Assembly: GCA_016711325.1 (NCBI GenBank)
Contig: JADJTH010000009.1
Location: 1-64,000 of the forward strand
Reading direction: 5' to 3'
DNA: 64,000 nucleotides
Source of the DNA: Nigerium sp.
GTDB lineage: Bacteria > Actinomycetota > Actinomycetes > Propionibacteriales > Propionibacteriaceae
This document shows, piece by piece, positions 28,203-36,876 of this stretch (position 1 is its first letter; each line of letters opens with the position of its first letter). The translations under genes were made by a program, and so were the position numbers. The notes beneath the pieces were generated by a model that made no database searches, had not been told where the DNA came from, and worked only from the letters and a program-made list of their open reading frames with translations.

Positions 28203-29168
28203 TCAGGGCCAGCGGGCCGCGAGCGAGGCGACGGCCAGCGAAGCCAGCACCGCGAACCCCAGCGCGATCCCCGCGTACAACTCGGTCACCTCCTGATCGA
28301 CCTTCTCGTAGCCGATCGAGCGCGCGATGGACGCGTACACGCGCTCCAGTTCGTCGCGGGAGCCCGCCGTGAACGCCTCGCCGCCCGACTCGCGCGCGAC
28401 CGTCCTGAGCTCGGCCGGGTTCACCGGGACCGGCTCTCGGCGTCCGTTGCTGACCACATAGCCGCCCGGGGTGCCGTAGGCGATGGTGTAGATCGGGAAA
28501 CCCAGCTCTTTCGACGTACGCGCCGCAACCGTCGAGGAACGCCCGATGTTGGTGTAGCCGTCGGAGAGCACGACGATGGCGCCCGGGGTCGGCTCGTCTG
28601 GATGCTCGGGGTCGGGCGGAACGAGCTGCATGGCATCCAGGGAGCTGTAGATGCCCTCACCGATCGCGGTCGAGGGCGCCAACCGCAGGTTCTCGATGGC
28701 CCGCACGACCAGGCCGCGGTCCTGGGTGGGCGGCACGATGATCGACGACGTGCCCGCGAAGGCGACCAGCGACACGTTGAAGCCCTCGGGAAGCATCTGG
28801 ACGAAGTCCTGGGCGGCGTCCTTCGCCGCGTCCAGCCTGTTGGGTTCGACGTCGGTCGCCTCCATCGACCGCGACACGTCGATCGCCAGCACGACGGTCG
28901 CGCGCTCGCGCGGCACTTCGACGGTGCCCTTCGGCTGAGCGAACGCGATCACCAGGGAGGCCAGGCTCAGCACGGCCGCGAGGACGGCGATGTGCCGTTT
29001 CCAGGACGACTGGCGTGGCATCACCCGGTCGAGGTTCTCGATGCCCAGCCTCTTCGAGCGGGACGCCGCGCGCCGCAGCAGCCCCCAGTACAGCAGCAAC
29101 AGGACCGGCACCGTGAGCAGCAGCCACAGGCGCTGCGGGTGGAAGAACTCCTGGATCGGCGCGTCCAT
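28203..29168 (-). CDS. BatA-like VWA domain membrane protein
   Basis: This 321-residue protein has two N-terminal membrane segments (about 15-35 and 60-80) joined by a basic loop, a von Willebrand A domain with metal-site motif AIDVSRSMEATD (about 100), and a C-terminal membrane helix. It resembles BatA of the MoxR-associated operons, thought to help fold or insert proteins at the membrane. Its ATG uses the last base of the preceding gene's stop. It is clearly a duplicate of that gene. Confidence 0.88.
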   Translation of the reverse strand: MDAPIQEFFHPQRLWLLLTVPVLLLLYWGLLRRAASRSKRLGIENLDRVMPRQSSWKRHIAVLAAVLSLASLVIAFAQPKGTVEVPRERATVVLAIDVSRSMEATDVEPNRLDAAKDAAQDFVQMLPEGFNVSLVAFAGTSSIIVPPTQDRGLVVRAIENLRLAPSTAIGEGIYSSLDAMQLVPPDPEHPDEPTPGAIVVLSDGYTNIGRSSTVAARTSKELGFPIYTIAYGTPGGYVVSNGRREPVPVNPAELRTVARESGGEAFTAGSRDELERVYASIARSIGYEKVDQEVTELYAGIALGFAVLASLAVASLAARWP

Positions 29169-30127
29169 CAGGGCCACCTCGCTCCCAGCGATACCGCCGC
29201 CAGGGCGGCCAGGACGGCGAAGGCGAGACCGTAACCGGCCCAGGTCGCGGTCGTCTCCTTCTTGACTTCCTCGAAGCCGATCTCGGAACGCAGCGAGGTG
29301 TACACCCGCTCCAGATCACCGGATGTCTCGGCGCTCGCGGTGGTGCCCGCGGTGATCTGGGCGATCTCGGTCATGAGCACGCGGTCGGGCGGGACGCGTT
29401 CGCGCTTGCCGTCGAGGTCGACCGAGCCGTTCTCGGTCCCGTAGGCGATGGTGTGCACCGGCACCTCGGCGTCGCGTGCAGCGATCGCCGCCTGGGTGGG
29501 CGCGCGTCCGGCCGTGTTCATGCCGTCGGACAGCATGACGATCGCGCCGGGTGCGGTCGAGCCGTCGGACGCCGCGGGCGCCATCTCGATCGCGCTCAGC
29601 GCCACGTAGATGGCGTCGCCGACCGCCGTCCCGTCCTGGAGCGCGAGGGCGTCGACGGCGCGCTGCGCATACGTCCGGTCGGTCGTCGGCCCGAGGCGGG
29701 TGGCGGGGTTGCCCGACAAGGACACCACCGCGACGTTGTACTGCTCGGGCAGCGAGCGCAGGAACTGCTTCGACAACTCCTGGGCGGCCTCGAGCCGCGA
29801 CGGCTGGACGTCGGTGGCCGCCATCGACTGCGAGACGTCGATCACCAGGACCACCGTGGCGCGCTCGCGCGGCACCCGGTCGACGCCGTTGGGGCGCGCC
29901 CACGCCAGCGCCAGCGCGAGCAATGCGAGCAGCGACAGCGCCACGGCCAGGTGCCGCCGCCACGGCGACTGCTTGCGCACGACGCGTCCGAGCACGGCCG
30001 TGTTGGTGAACCGCATCCCCGAGCGGTTCCTGCGCCGCAGCGCCCAGATGTAGACCGCGACCACGACCGGCACGATCAGCAACGTCCACAGCCGTTCGGG
30101 CTGCAGGAACATCTCGGACAGGTTCAT
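29168..30127 (-). CDS. BatA-like VWA domain membrane protein (paralogue)
   Basis: This 319-residue protein has the same plan as the next gene: N-terminal FLQPERLWTLL, a membrane segment, a SPWRRHLAVA loop, VWA metal motif VIDVSQSMAATD, and a C-terminal helix ending in SLGARWP (the partner ends in SLAARWP). Tandem duplication is evident. It overlaps DUF58 upstream by 4 bp and the next gene by 1 bp, so the operon is tightly coupled. Confidence 0.88.
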   Translation of the reverse strand: MNLSEMFLQPERLWTLLIVPVVVAVYIWALRRRNRSGMRFTNTAVLGRVVRKQSPWRRHLAVALSLLALLALALAWARPNGVDRVPRERATVVLVIDVSQSMAATDVQPSRLEAAQELSKQFLRSLPEQYNVAVVSLSGNPATRLGPTTDRTYAQRAVDALALQDGTAVGDAIYVALSAIEMAPAASDGSTAPGAIVMLSDGMNTAGRAPTQAAIAARDAEVPVHTIAYGTENGSVDLDGKRERVPPDRVLMTEIAQITAGTTASAETSGDLERVYTSLRSEIGFEEVKKETTATWAGYGLAFAVLAALAAVSLGARWP

Positions 30128-31176
30128 CGCGTCACCCCCTGCGGGGGTTGGTGCAACTGGGACGCGACGCGGCGGTAGGCCAGCACGAACCGGGCGATGT
30201 CGTTGACCCAATCCCGGTCGGTGCGCAGCTGGATGTGCCCGACGCCGGCGCGCCGCAGCGCTACCCGGATCCGCTCCCGCTGAGCGCTCGAGGCGAGGTT
30301 GAAGCGGGCGCGGGCTGCGGCGTCCGAGGTGTTCACGTAGCGCTGGAAGTCGCTTTCGGGATCGCGGATCAGGATGTCGCCCACGTCGGGGAACTCCACC
30401 TCGCGGCGGTCGACGACCTCGACGCAGATCACCTGATTGCGGACGGCCAGCCGGCGCAGCGCGCGCTCCCACTCGGGCTCGACATCGGGATCGAGCTCGG
30501 TGTCCCCCGGCGTGAGGAAGTCGGAGACGATGATGCGCAGCCCACGGCGGCGCTGGGTACGGGCCACCTGGTCGATGCCGCGCGTCAGCGAGTACTCCCC
30601 CTGGGCGCGGTCGTGCACGATCGGCTCGGACAGCATGCGGTTGAGCAGGCTGTACAGGGCCATCCGCCCCGAACGGGCGGGGATGCGGACCATCGTCTCG
30701 GGACGCATGATCAGGCCACCGAAGCGGTCGCCCATCTGCTGGCCGAGGAAGCCGATGGTGGCGATCGCCGCGATGCCGAGGTCGCGTTTGGTGACGCCCT
30801 CGGTGCCCCAGTTCATCGACGGGGTGACGTCGAGCAGCGCCCAGACTTCGAGTTCACGGTCGGCGATGGTGTCGCGCACGTGGGGGGTCTGGGTGCGGGC
30901 GGTCACCGCCCAGTCCATGGTGCGCACGTCGTCTTGTCCGGGCACGTAGATCCGGGCATCGTTGGTCTCGGAGCCCGGGCCGGGCAGCAGCCCCCGGTGA
31001 TCGCCGTGGAGGAACCCCTCCATGCGGCGCACGATCGTCAACTCGAGGCGCTTGAGCGCCTGTTCGGGCGCGAGCTTGCCCAGCGGCAGCGTGGCGCGCG
31101 TGGGCTCGCGCAGCACGGACGCCACCGCCCCCAGGTCCTCCGGGGGCGGCGTCGCGCGAGCCGCCGAGCGAGCCAT
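30124..31176 (-). CDS. DUF58 domain protein
   Basis: This 350-residue cytoplasmic protein has a DUF58 core, a divergent VWA-like fold. Features include PGQDDVRTMDWAVTAR and the metal-site-like LLDVTPSMNWG. DUF58 proteins accompany MoxR ATPases and are predicted partners in chaperone-like assembly. The ATG at 31176 lies 8 bp after the moxR stop. A second GTG/ATG further upstream would overlap moxR. Confidence 0.88.
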   Translation of the reverse strand: MARSAARATPPPEDLGAVASVLREPTRATLPLGKLAPEQALKRLELTIVRRMEGFLHGDHRGLLPGPGSETNDARIYVPGQDDVRTMDWAVTARTQTPHVRDTIADRELEVWALLDVTPSMNWGTEGVTKRDLGIAAIATIGFLGQQMGDRFGGLIMRPETMVRIPARSGRMALYSLLNRMLSEPIVHDRAQGEYSLTRGIDQVARTQRRRGLRIIVSDFLTPGDTELDPDVEPEWERALRRLAVRNQVICVEVVDRREVEFPDVGDILIRDPESDFQRYVNTSDAAARARFNLASSAQRERIRVALRRAGVGHIQLRTDRDWVNDIARFVLAYRRVASQLHQPPQGVTR

Positions 31177-31184
31177 GGGGCGCC

Positions 31185-32240
31185 TCAGCGGGCCTCGACG
31201 CCCGGATGGTAGCGGTGCTCGGTGCGCGCCTGGGCGCGCTGGGCCTCGTTCCACACCGGCGTGGGCGCCGGCACCACGGCGACGATGCGCTCGACGACCT
31301 GCGCCGGGGAGATGTTGTCGGCGATGGCATCGAAGCCGAGGACCAGGCGGTGGGACATCACGTCTTTGGCGACCGCCTGCACGTCGGTGGGCAGCACGTA
31401 GTCGCGCCCGTGGATGAGCGCCAGCGCGCGGGCGGCGGCGACCAGGCCGAGCGTGGCGCGCGAGGAGGCGCCGATCTGGATGACCGGCGCCAGGTCGGGC
31501 ATGCCGAACTCGCCGGGGGCCCGGGTCGCGAGTACGAGGCGCACGATGTACTCGGCCACCAGATTGTGGACGAACACGTTGCTCGCCTGCTCCTGCAGCG
31601 CGAGGACGCGGGCGGGATCGAGCAGGTTGCGGGCCGTCGGCGGGTGCACCGACATCCGGCGCAGGATCTCGAACTCCTCGTTGCCGCGCGGGTAGGGCAC
31701 GTCCACCTTGAGCAGGAAACGGTCGCGCTGCGCCTCGGGCAGCGGGTAGACGCCCTCGGACTCGATCGGATTCTGGGTCGCGATCACGATGAAGGGCTGC
31801 GGCACCGGGTAGGTCTTGCCGCCGATGGAGACCTGTTTCTCGGCCATCAGCTCGAGCATCGCCGACTGCACCTTCGCCGGCGCGCGGTTCACCTCGTCGG
31901 CGAGCACGAAGTTGACGAACACGGGGCCGAGGGAGATGTCGAACTTCTCTTGCTGCGCCGAGTAGATCCGTGTGCCGACGATGTCGGAGGGCACCAGGTC
32001 GGGCGTGAACTGGATGCGGGCGAAGTCCCCGCCGACCACCTGGGCGAAGGTGCGTACCGCGAGGGTCTTCGCCGTGCCCGGCACGCCTTCGAGCAGGACG
32101 TGACCGCGGGCGAGCAGGCCGACCATGAGTTGCTCGACCATGTGCTCCTGGCCGACGATGACCGACTGCACCTCGGCGATCGCCTCGCCCAGGGTCTGTG
32201 CGGCCTCCCGCGTTGCCGTGGACTGGCTGGGGGTTGTCAC
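31185..32240 (-). CDS. MoxR-family AAA+ ATPase
   Basis: This 351-residue AAA+ ATPase has Walker A EGVPGTAKT, Walker B VLADEVNRAPAK and a sensor region IATQNPIESEGVYPLPEAQ, as in MoxR/RavA relatives. It works with the downstream DUF58 and VWA proteins, probably as a metal-insertion or folding chaperone. GTG 32240 follows GGGAGGAG. It is first in the operon moxR-DUF58-VWA-VWA; the client protein is unknown. Confidence 0.93.
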   Translation of the reverse strand: MTTPSQSTATREAAQTLGEAIAEVQSVIVGQEHMVEQLMVGLLARGHVLLEGVPGTAKTLAVRTFAQVVGGDFARIQFTPDLVPSDIVGTRIYSAQQEKFDISLGPVFVNFVLADEVNRAPAKVQSAMLELMAEKQVSIGGKTYPVPQPFIVIATQNPIESEGVYPLPEAQRDRFLLKVDVPYPRGNEEFEILRRMSVHPPTARNLLDPARVLALQEQASNVFVHNLVAEYIVRLVLATRAPGEFGMPDLAPVIQIGASSRATLGLVAAARALALIHGRDYVLPTDVQAVAKDVMSHRLVLGFDAIADNISPAQVVERIVAVVPAPTPVWNEAQRAQARTEHRYHPGVEAR

Positions 32241-32356
32241 GCGCCTGTTCTCCTCCCGGACTCGACGCCGAAACCCTACCTGGTCGCCGGAAGGACGCCC
32301 GCCGGACGCTCGGCGTGCCATGGGGCGGAACGCGCCATGAGGCACAATGGGCGGCG

Positions 32357-33193
32357 ATGACCGAGCCTTCGAATCCGCTGTACCCGCTGCTGGGCGTCGA
32401 CCCGCCGCGGGTCGGCGGCCATTGGCTGGATGCCCGACTCGGCGCCTCCCCGTCGGGGGTCGCCTACACCGCGCACGCCGAGGGCGGCCCCGAGGTGCTG
32501 CTCATCATGCTCAGCGAGGGCGCGAGCGCGGACGCCGCAGCCTGCGATCGGCTGGCAGGGACCGTCAACAAGCTGCACATCGACACCGTGCTGGCCCGTG
32601 GCGGTCGCGGCCAGCACGAAGGACGCCTGGGGGGCAAGTTCGCACCCACCGGCGATCAGCCGCCCCTGCCCGACGCCGTCCCCGAAGCTCCGTGGGTGGT
32701 GCTGGCGTACGACGGCAGCGCGGACGCCCTGGCCGAGGCCGGCCGGATCCTCGCCGAGGTGGACCTGGCGTGGCTTCCCCAGCAGGGCGCCCCGGCCGGG
32801 CCCGACTACAGGCTTCCGTGGATCGACAAGATCGCGCCCGGCACCGCCCGGCAATGGCCGTTGCCGTGGCCCGGACGTGGCGAGCGTGCCGGGTGGCCGT
32901 CGATCCTCGCGTCCTGGCTCATCATGATGCTGCTGATGGCCCTCGCGATCCTCATCGCGATCCTCATCTTCCAGGCGACGCCGCCCACCTCGCCACCGCC
33001 GCCGGTGCCGACCTCCGGCACGGGCTCTCCCCCGCCCGACTCGGGCTCACCGCCTCCCGATTCGGGTTCGCCCTCGCCGGATTCGGCCTCTCCGTCGCCG
33101 GAGTCCGGGTCGCCCTCCCCCGCCACAGGATCGCCGGAGTCGCCCGGAGGTTCGGCGTCCGCCAATTCGCCGACGCCCAACAGCCGGCTGTGA
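32357..33193 (+). CDS. Membrane protein with Pro/Ser-rich extracellular tail
   Basis: The 278-residue protein has a soluble N-terminal domain of about 185 residues, opening MTEPSNPLYPLLGVDPPRVG. One strong membrane helix (about 196-216, WLIMMLLMALAILIAILIF) follows, then a 60-residue Ser/Pro/Gly tail with repeated PSPDSGSP-like units. The tail would lie outside the cell. The domain is not recognised; similarly placed proteins with a transmembrane helix and Pro-rich tail occur in actinobacteria. The stop overlaps the HAD gene (GTGA). Confidence 0.65.
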   Translation: MTEPSNPLYPLLGVDPPRVGGHWLDARLGASPSGVAYTAHAEGGPEVLLIMLSEGASADAAACDRLAGTVNKLHIDTVLARGGRGQHEGRLGGKFAPTGDQPPLPDAVPEAPWVVLAYDGSADALAEAGRILAEVDLAWLPQQGAPAGPDYRLPWIDKIAPGTARQWPLPWPGRGERAGWPSILASWLIMMLLMALAILIAILIFQATPPTSPPPPVPTSGTGSPPPDSGSPPPDSGSPSPDSASPSPESGSPSPATGSPESPGGSASANSPTPNSRL

Positions 33194-34020
33194 CGCTCAG
33201 GCTGATCGCCAGCGATCTCGACGGCACGCTGCTCGACCCGTCGGGACGGATCGCGGACGCCGACGCGGAGGCGCTGCGCGAGGCGTCCGCCGCGGGAGTG
33301 CGGATCGTGATCGCCACGGGTCGTCCGCTGCGCTGGCTCGCGCCGCTGGAGGCGATCGCCGACGTCCGGCCGCTGGTGATCGTCAGCAACGGCGCCGCGG
33401 TGTGGGATCTGCAACGCGAGCGCCTCGAGCGGACCTCCCCGCTCGACCGCACTCTCGTCGCGACGCTCGCCGAGGAGTTGCGCGCGCGCATTCCCGCACT
33501 GGTCTTCGGGTTGGAGGAGGGCACGCGGTTCGCCTCCGAGGAGGCGTGGACGGGGCACGCCCCCGACCATGCACGCACCCGGGAGCAGGAGGACGCGCTG
33601 ACCGTGCGCGGCCCGCTGCCCCTGCTCCTGGCTCAGGAACGCGCCATCTTGAAGTTCCTCGCGTCGCATCCTGACGCCGACCCCGACGCCCTCGCCGCAC
33701 GCGCGCGCACGATCGTCGGGGGGCGTGCCGTCGTCACGCATTCGGTCACGACCGGACGCCGTGCCCTGCTGGAGATCTCGGCCGCCGGGGTGTCGAAGGC
33801 CGTCACGCTGGCGGGCCTGTGCGCCGAACACGGGATCGCCCCCGCCGAGGTGGCCGCCTTCGGCGACATGCCCAACGACGCCGACATGCTGGCCTCCGTC
33901 GGCCGTCCCTTCGTGATGGCCAACGCCCACCCCGCGCTCCGCGCGCGCTTCCCCGTGATCGGCGGCAATCACGAGGCGGGCGTGGGCGCTCAGGTGCGAG
34001 CGCTGTTGAGGGGCCGCTAG
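33190..34020 (+). CDS. Cof-type HAD phosphatase
   Basis: This 276-residue HAD-IIB phosphatase has motif I ASDLDGTLLD at the N-terminus, motif II IATGRP, a lysine in RAILKFLA and motif IV AFGDMPNDADML. The family removes phosphate from sugar phosphates or cofactors; the substrate is not determined. The GTG at 33190 overlaps the upstream stop and replaces a long misleading frame beginning near 32347. Confidence 0.92.
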   Translation: MTLRLIASDLDGTLLDPSGRIADADAEALREASAAGVRIVIATGRPLRWLAPLEAIADVRPLVIVSNGAAVWDLQRERLERTSPLDRTLVATLAEELRARIPALVFGLEEGTRFASEEAWTGHAPDHARTREQEDALTVRGPLPLLLAQERAILKFLASHPDADPDALAARARTIVGGRAVVTHSVTTGRRALLEISAAGVSKAVTLAGLCAEHGIAPAEVAAFGDMPNDADMLASVGRPFVMANAHPALRARFPVIGGNHEAGVGAQVRALLRGR

Positions 34021-34030
34021 TTGTAGTGCC

Positions 34031-34408
34031 CTAGCCCCAGCCGAGTTCGTGCAGGCGGCGGTCGTCGATCCCGAAGAAGTGCGCGATCTCGTGCACCACC
34101 GTGATCAGCACCTCGTCGACCACCTCGTCGGTGCTCTCGCAGATGGCCAGGATCGGGCGGCGGAAGATCGTGATGGTGTCGGGCAGGACGCCCGCGTAGG
34201 AGCCGTCGCGTTCGGTGAGCGGGATCCCTTCGTACAGCCCCAGCAGGTCGGGATCGTCCTCGGGCGCGTCGTCGGCGACGATGATCGCGCAGTTGTCCAG
34301 GAGGCTGAGCAGTTCGATGGGCACTTCGTCGAGAGCGTCGGCGACGAGACTCTCGAAGGCGTCGGCGTCCATCTCGATGCCTCCGCCGGTCACCCGATCC
34401 ACAGCCAC
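34031..34408 (-). CDS. Small zinc metallopeptidase-like protein
   Basis: The 125-residue protein belongs to the minimal zincin family of actinobacteria. The zinc signature HEIAHFFGIDD (about 109-119) gives two His ligands and the catalytic Glu, with Asp as likely third ligand, near the C-terminus. An acidic N-terminal half contains DDPDLLGLYEG. The substrate is unknown. It is divergent from the cobalamin operon, with the riboswitch in the gap. The GTG start at 34408 is tentative; an ATG lies about 12 codons inside. Confidence 0.85.
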   Translation of the reverse strand: MAVDRVTGGGIEMDADAFESLVADALDEVPIELLSLLDNCAIIVADDAPEDDPDLLGLYEGIPLTERDGSYAGVLPDTITIFRRPILAICESTDEVVDEVLITVVHEIAHFFGIDDRRLHELGWG

Positions 34409-34482
34409 TCCGCCAGCCTACGCCCTGTCGGGATCTCGGCCGATGCGAGCGGGAGCCGGGCCCGCGATCCCGCACCCGAAGG

Positions 34483-34612
34483 GGCGATGTGGAAGACTGG
34501 GCGGGCGATCGGAGTCGAGGAACACCGGTGAACCCACGGCATGGGTGAGTCCGGGGCGGTCCCGCCACTGTGACCACGCGCACGCGTGGAAGCCAGACAC
34601 TCGGCCGGTGCG
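34483..34612 (+). ncRNA. Cobalamin riboswitch ahead of cbiL
   Basis: The core matches the B12 riboswitch. ACCGGTGAACC stands at 34533-34543, GGGGCGGTCCCGCCACTGTGA around 34553-34573, and the B12-box AGCCAGACAC at 34591-34600. Cobalamin binding would lower expression of cbiL-cbiF-cbiE-cbiGH-cbiX, whose first start is about 40 bp after the aptamer. Boundaries are approximate. Confidence 0.93.
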
Positions 34613-34649
34613 CAGGTACATCCATCGGTCGAGCGAACTGAGGAACCAC

Positions 34650-35399
34650 GTGCGTTCATCACGCCTGGTCGGCGTCGGGGTAGGCCCCGGCGACCCCGAC
34701 CTCGTCACCATCAAAGCAGCCCGCGTCCTGGCCGACGCCGATGTCGTCCTGGTGCCCGCCACCGAATCGCGGGCCGCCCGCGACGGCCAGGACGCCCGGC
34801 CGGGGCGCGCGGAAGAGGTCGTGTCCGCGGTCGCACCGGGAGCGCGGATCGTGCGGATCCCGTTCTCCATGGCGGACGCCGCCGGGGTCACCCCGCGCCG
34901 CCGAGAGGCCTGGGATGCCTCCGCCCAGGCCGCCTCGGACGCGTTCCGCGCCGGCGCGGGCCTGGTTGCGTTCGCGACGATCGGCGACCCCAGCGTCTAC
35001 TCGACGTTCAGCTATCTGGCGGCGGCCGTCCGCGCGGTTCACCCCGATGTCGAGGTCGCCGTCGTCCCGGGCATCACCGCGATGCAGGCGCTCGCCGCGG
35101 CGTCCGGCACCCCGTTGGTCGAGGGCGACGAGATCCTGGCGCTCGTGCCGCTCAAGACGGGCGTGTCGAGGCTGGCCGAGGTCGCCGCGGTCGCCGACAC
35201 GGTGGCCGTCTACAAGCCCGGACGCCACTGCTCGGCCCTCAAGGAGTACGCCGAGACCGTGGGCACCGACGCCGTGGTGGGCGTGAACGTCGGTACCCCG
35301 GAGCAGCGCATCGTCCCGCTGTCCGAGGTGGAGAGCCTTCCCTATTTCGCGACCGTGCTCTTCCCGGCCGATCGCGGCCCGACCGGGGGCCGGCTGTGA
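34650..35399 (+). CDS. cbiL: Precorrin-2/cobalt-factor II C20-methyltransferase
   Basis: This 249-residue SAM-dependent methyltransferase adds the C20 methyl group. The uroporphyrin-methylase fold is shown by GVGVGPGDPDLVTIKAARVL at the N-terminus and TIGDPSVYSTFSYL at about 110-123. GTG 34650 follows GAGGAACC and was chosen over a frame that runs through the riboswitch. First gene of the plus-strand cobalamin operon; overlaps cbiF by 4 bp. Confidence 0.93.
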   Translation: MRSSRLVGVGVGPGDPDLVTIKAARVLADADVVLVPATESRAARDGQDARPGRAEEVVSAVAPGARIVRIPFSMADAAGVTPRRREAWDASAQAASDAFRAGAGLVAFATIGDPSVYSTFSYLAAAVRAVHPDVEVAVVPGITAMQALAAASGTPLVEGDEILALVPLKTGVSRLAEVAAVADTVAVYKPGRHCSALKEYAETVGTDAVVGVNVGTPEQRIVPLSEVESLPYFATVLFPADRGPTGGRL

Positions 35400-36223
35400 C
35401 CGGCGACTACCCCGGCGGCCTGGTCGTCTTCGTCGGCGCGGGCCCGGGCGCTCCCGACCTGATCACCCTGCGCGGCGCGAGCGCGATCGCGCAGGCCGAC
35501 ATCATCATCTGGGCCTCGTCGCTGGTCGCCCCCGACATCGTCGCCGGTCACAAGCCGGGTGCGCTGCTGGTCGATTCCGCGTCGGCGTCCTTGGAGGACA
35601 TCACGCCGCTGTACGAGCGCGCCCGCGACGAGGACCTCCTCGTGGCCCGGGTGCACACCGGGGATCCCGCGATCTACGGCGCGACCGCCGAGCAGCGCGA
35701 CGTCTGCCGCCGGGTCGGCGTCGGCTTCCAGTCGATCCCGGGCGTCTCGGCCTTCTCGGCCGCCGCGGCCGCCGCGGAGGTCGAGATCACCCTGCCCGAG
35801 GTCGCCCAGTCCCTCGTCCTCACCCGGCTCGAGGGCGGCCGGACGCCGATGCCGCCGCGCGAGCGCGTCCGCGACTTCGCCCGGCACGGCACCACGATGG
35901 CGCTGTACTTGTCCGCGGCCCGTCACCGCGCGCTGCAGGACGAATTGCTGGCGGGCGGCTACCCGCCCGGCACTCCGGTCATCATCGGGCACAAGGTGAG
36001 CTGGGCCGACGAGGTGCTGCTGCGCTGCCGCCTCGACGAGTTGTCGGCGACGATGAAGGACCACCGGTTCTGGAAGCACACGGTCATCCTGGTCGGGCCG
36101 GCGCTCGCCGAGGCGCCGCCGATCAGACGCAGCCACCTCTACCACCCCGGTTTCCGGCACGAGTACCGGGCCGCCGAGCCGGAGGCCGCGCGCGCCCTCC
36201 GCGACAAGGGGGCACGGGCGTGA
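35396..36223 (+). CDS. cbiF: Precorrin-4/cobalt-precorrin-4 C11-methyltransferase
   Basis: The 275-residue protein is of the CobM/CbiF type, with N-terminal VFVGAGPGAPDLITLRGA and THTGDPAIYG-like RVHTGDPAIYGA, typical of C11-methylases. The following QSIPGVSAFSAAAAA segment is the family substrate region. GTG 35396 overlaps the cbiL stop, and its own stop overlaps cbiE, so translation is coupled throughout. Confidence 0.94.
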   Translation: MTGDYPGGLVVFVGAGPGAPDLITLRGASAIAQADIIIWASSLVAPDIVAGHKPGALLVDSASASLEDITPLYERARDEDLLVARVHTGDPAIYGATAEQRDVCRRVGVGFQSIPGVSAFSAAAAAAEVEITLPEVAQSLVLTRLEGGRTPMPPRERVRDFARHGTTMALYLSAARHRALQDELLAGGYPPGTPVIIGHKVSWADEVLLRCRLDELSATMKDHRFWKHTVILVGPALAEAPPIRRSHLYHPGFRHEYRAAEPEAARALRDKGARA

Positions 36224-36876
36224 TCACCGTCTACGGCTACCTCGGTGCGCCGCGTCCCGCCCTGGTGGACGCCGCGGCCTCCGCCTCCCTGGTCGTCGGC
36301 GGACGCCGGCACCTGGATGCGCTCGCCGTGCCGGACGGGCGCCGCCTGGTGCTGGGCCGCATCGATCCGGCGATCGACGCGATCCGGGCGCTGCCCGCCG
36401 GCGCGGACGCCGTGGTGGTCGCGTCGGGCGACCCGCTGTTCTACGGTGTCGTCCGGCGCCTGCGCGCCGCGGGGCTGGCGCTGCGCGTGGTGCCCGAGGT
36501 CGGCTCGCTGCAGGCCGCCTTCGCCGCCGTCGCGCTGCCCTGGGACGACGCGCTGCTGGTGTCGGCGCACGGCAACGACCCGGCACCCGCGTTGGCCGCG
36601 TGCCGCACGCACCCCAAGGTGGGGCTGCTCACCGATCCCCGCACGGGGCTCGGTGAGATCGTGGCGGCCACGGCCGGGCTGGGTCGCCTCTACGTCCTCG
36701 CCGAGCGGATCGGCGAGGAGGACGAGCGCGTCCGCGTGCTCACCGAGGACGAGGCCGCCGCCGTCACGCCCGCCCAGCCGCACGTCGTCCTCGTGCTCGC
36801 CCACCATCCCGACGACCCGGCCGCCCTCGGCGCGCAGCACCCGCTCGCCGGCGGCCCACGAGAGGACCTGCCGTGA
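36220..36876 (+). CDS. cbiE: Cobalt-precorrin-7 C5-methyltransferase CbiE
   Basis: This 218-residue stand-alone CbiE equals the N-terminal half of CobL. The VASGDPLFYGVVRRL motif (about 67-81) and the LVVGGRRHLD opening are diagnostic. Its partner activity, CbiT, is encoded separately as the C-terminal half of a CobK fusion at 43987-45354. It shares 4-bp overlaps with cbiF and the cbiGH gene. Confidence 0.9.
   Translation: MITVYGYLGAPRPALVDAAASASLVVGGRRHLDALAVPDGRRLVLGRIDPAIDAIRALPAGADAVVVASGDPLFYGVVRRLRAAGLALRVVPEVGSLQAAFAAVALPWDDALLVSAHGNDPAPALAACRTHPKVGLLTDPRTGLGEIVAATAGLGRLYVLAERIGEEDERVRVLTEDEAAAVTPAQPHVVLVLAHHPDDPAALGAQHPLAGGPREDLP

Noticed and set aside
32347..34020. A single 557-residue fusion of membrane protein and HAD phosphatase
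   Set aside because: The first part is another frame of the 32,357-33,193 gene; the HAD start at 33,190 overlaps its stop.
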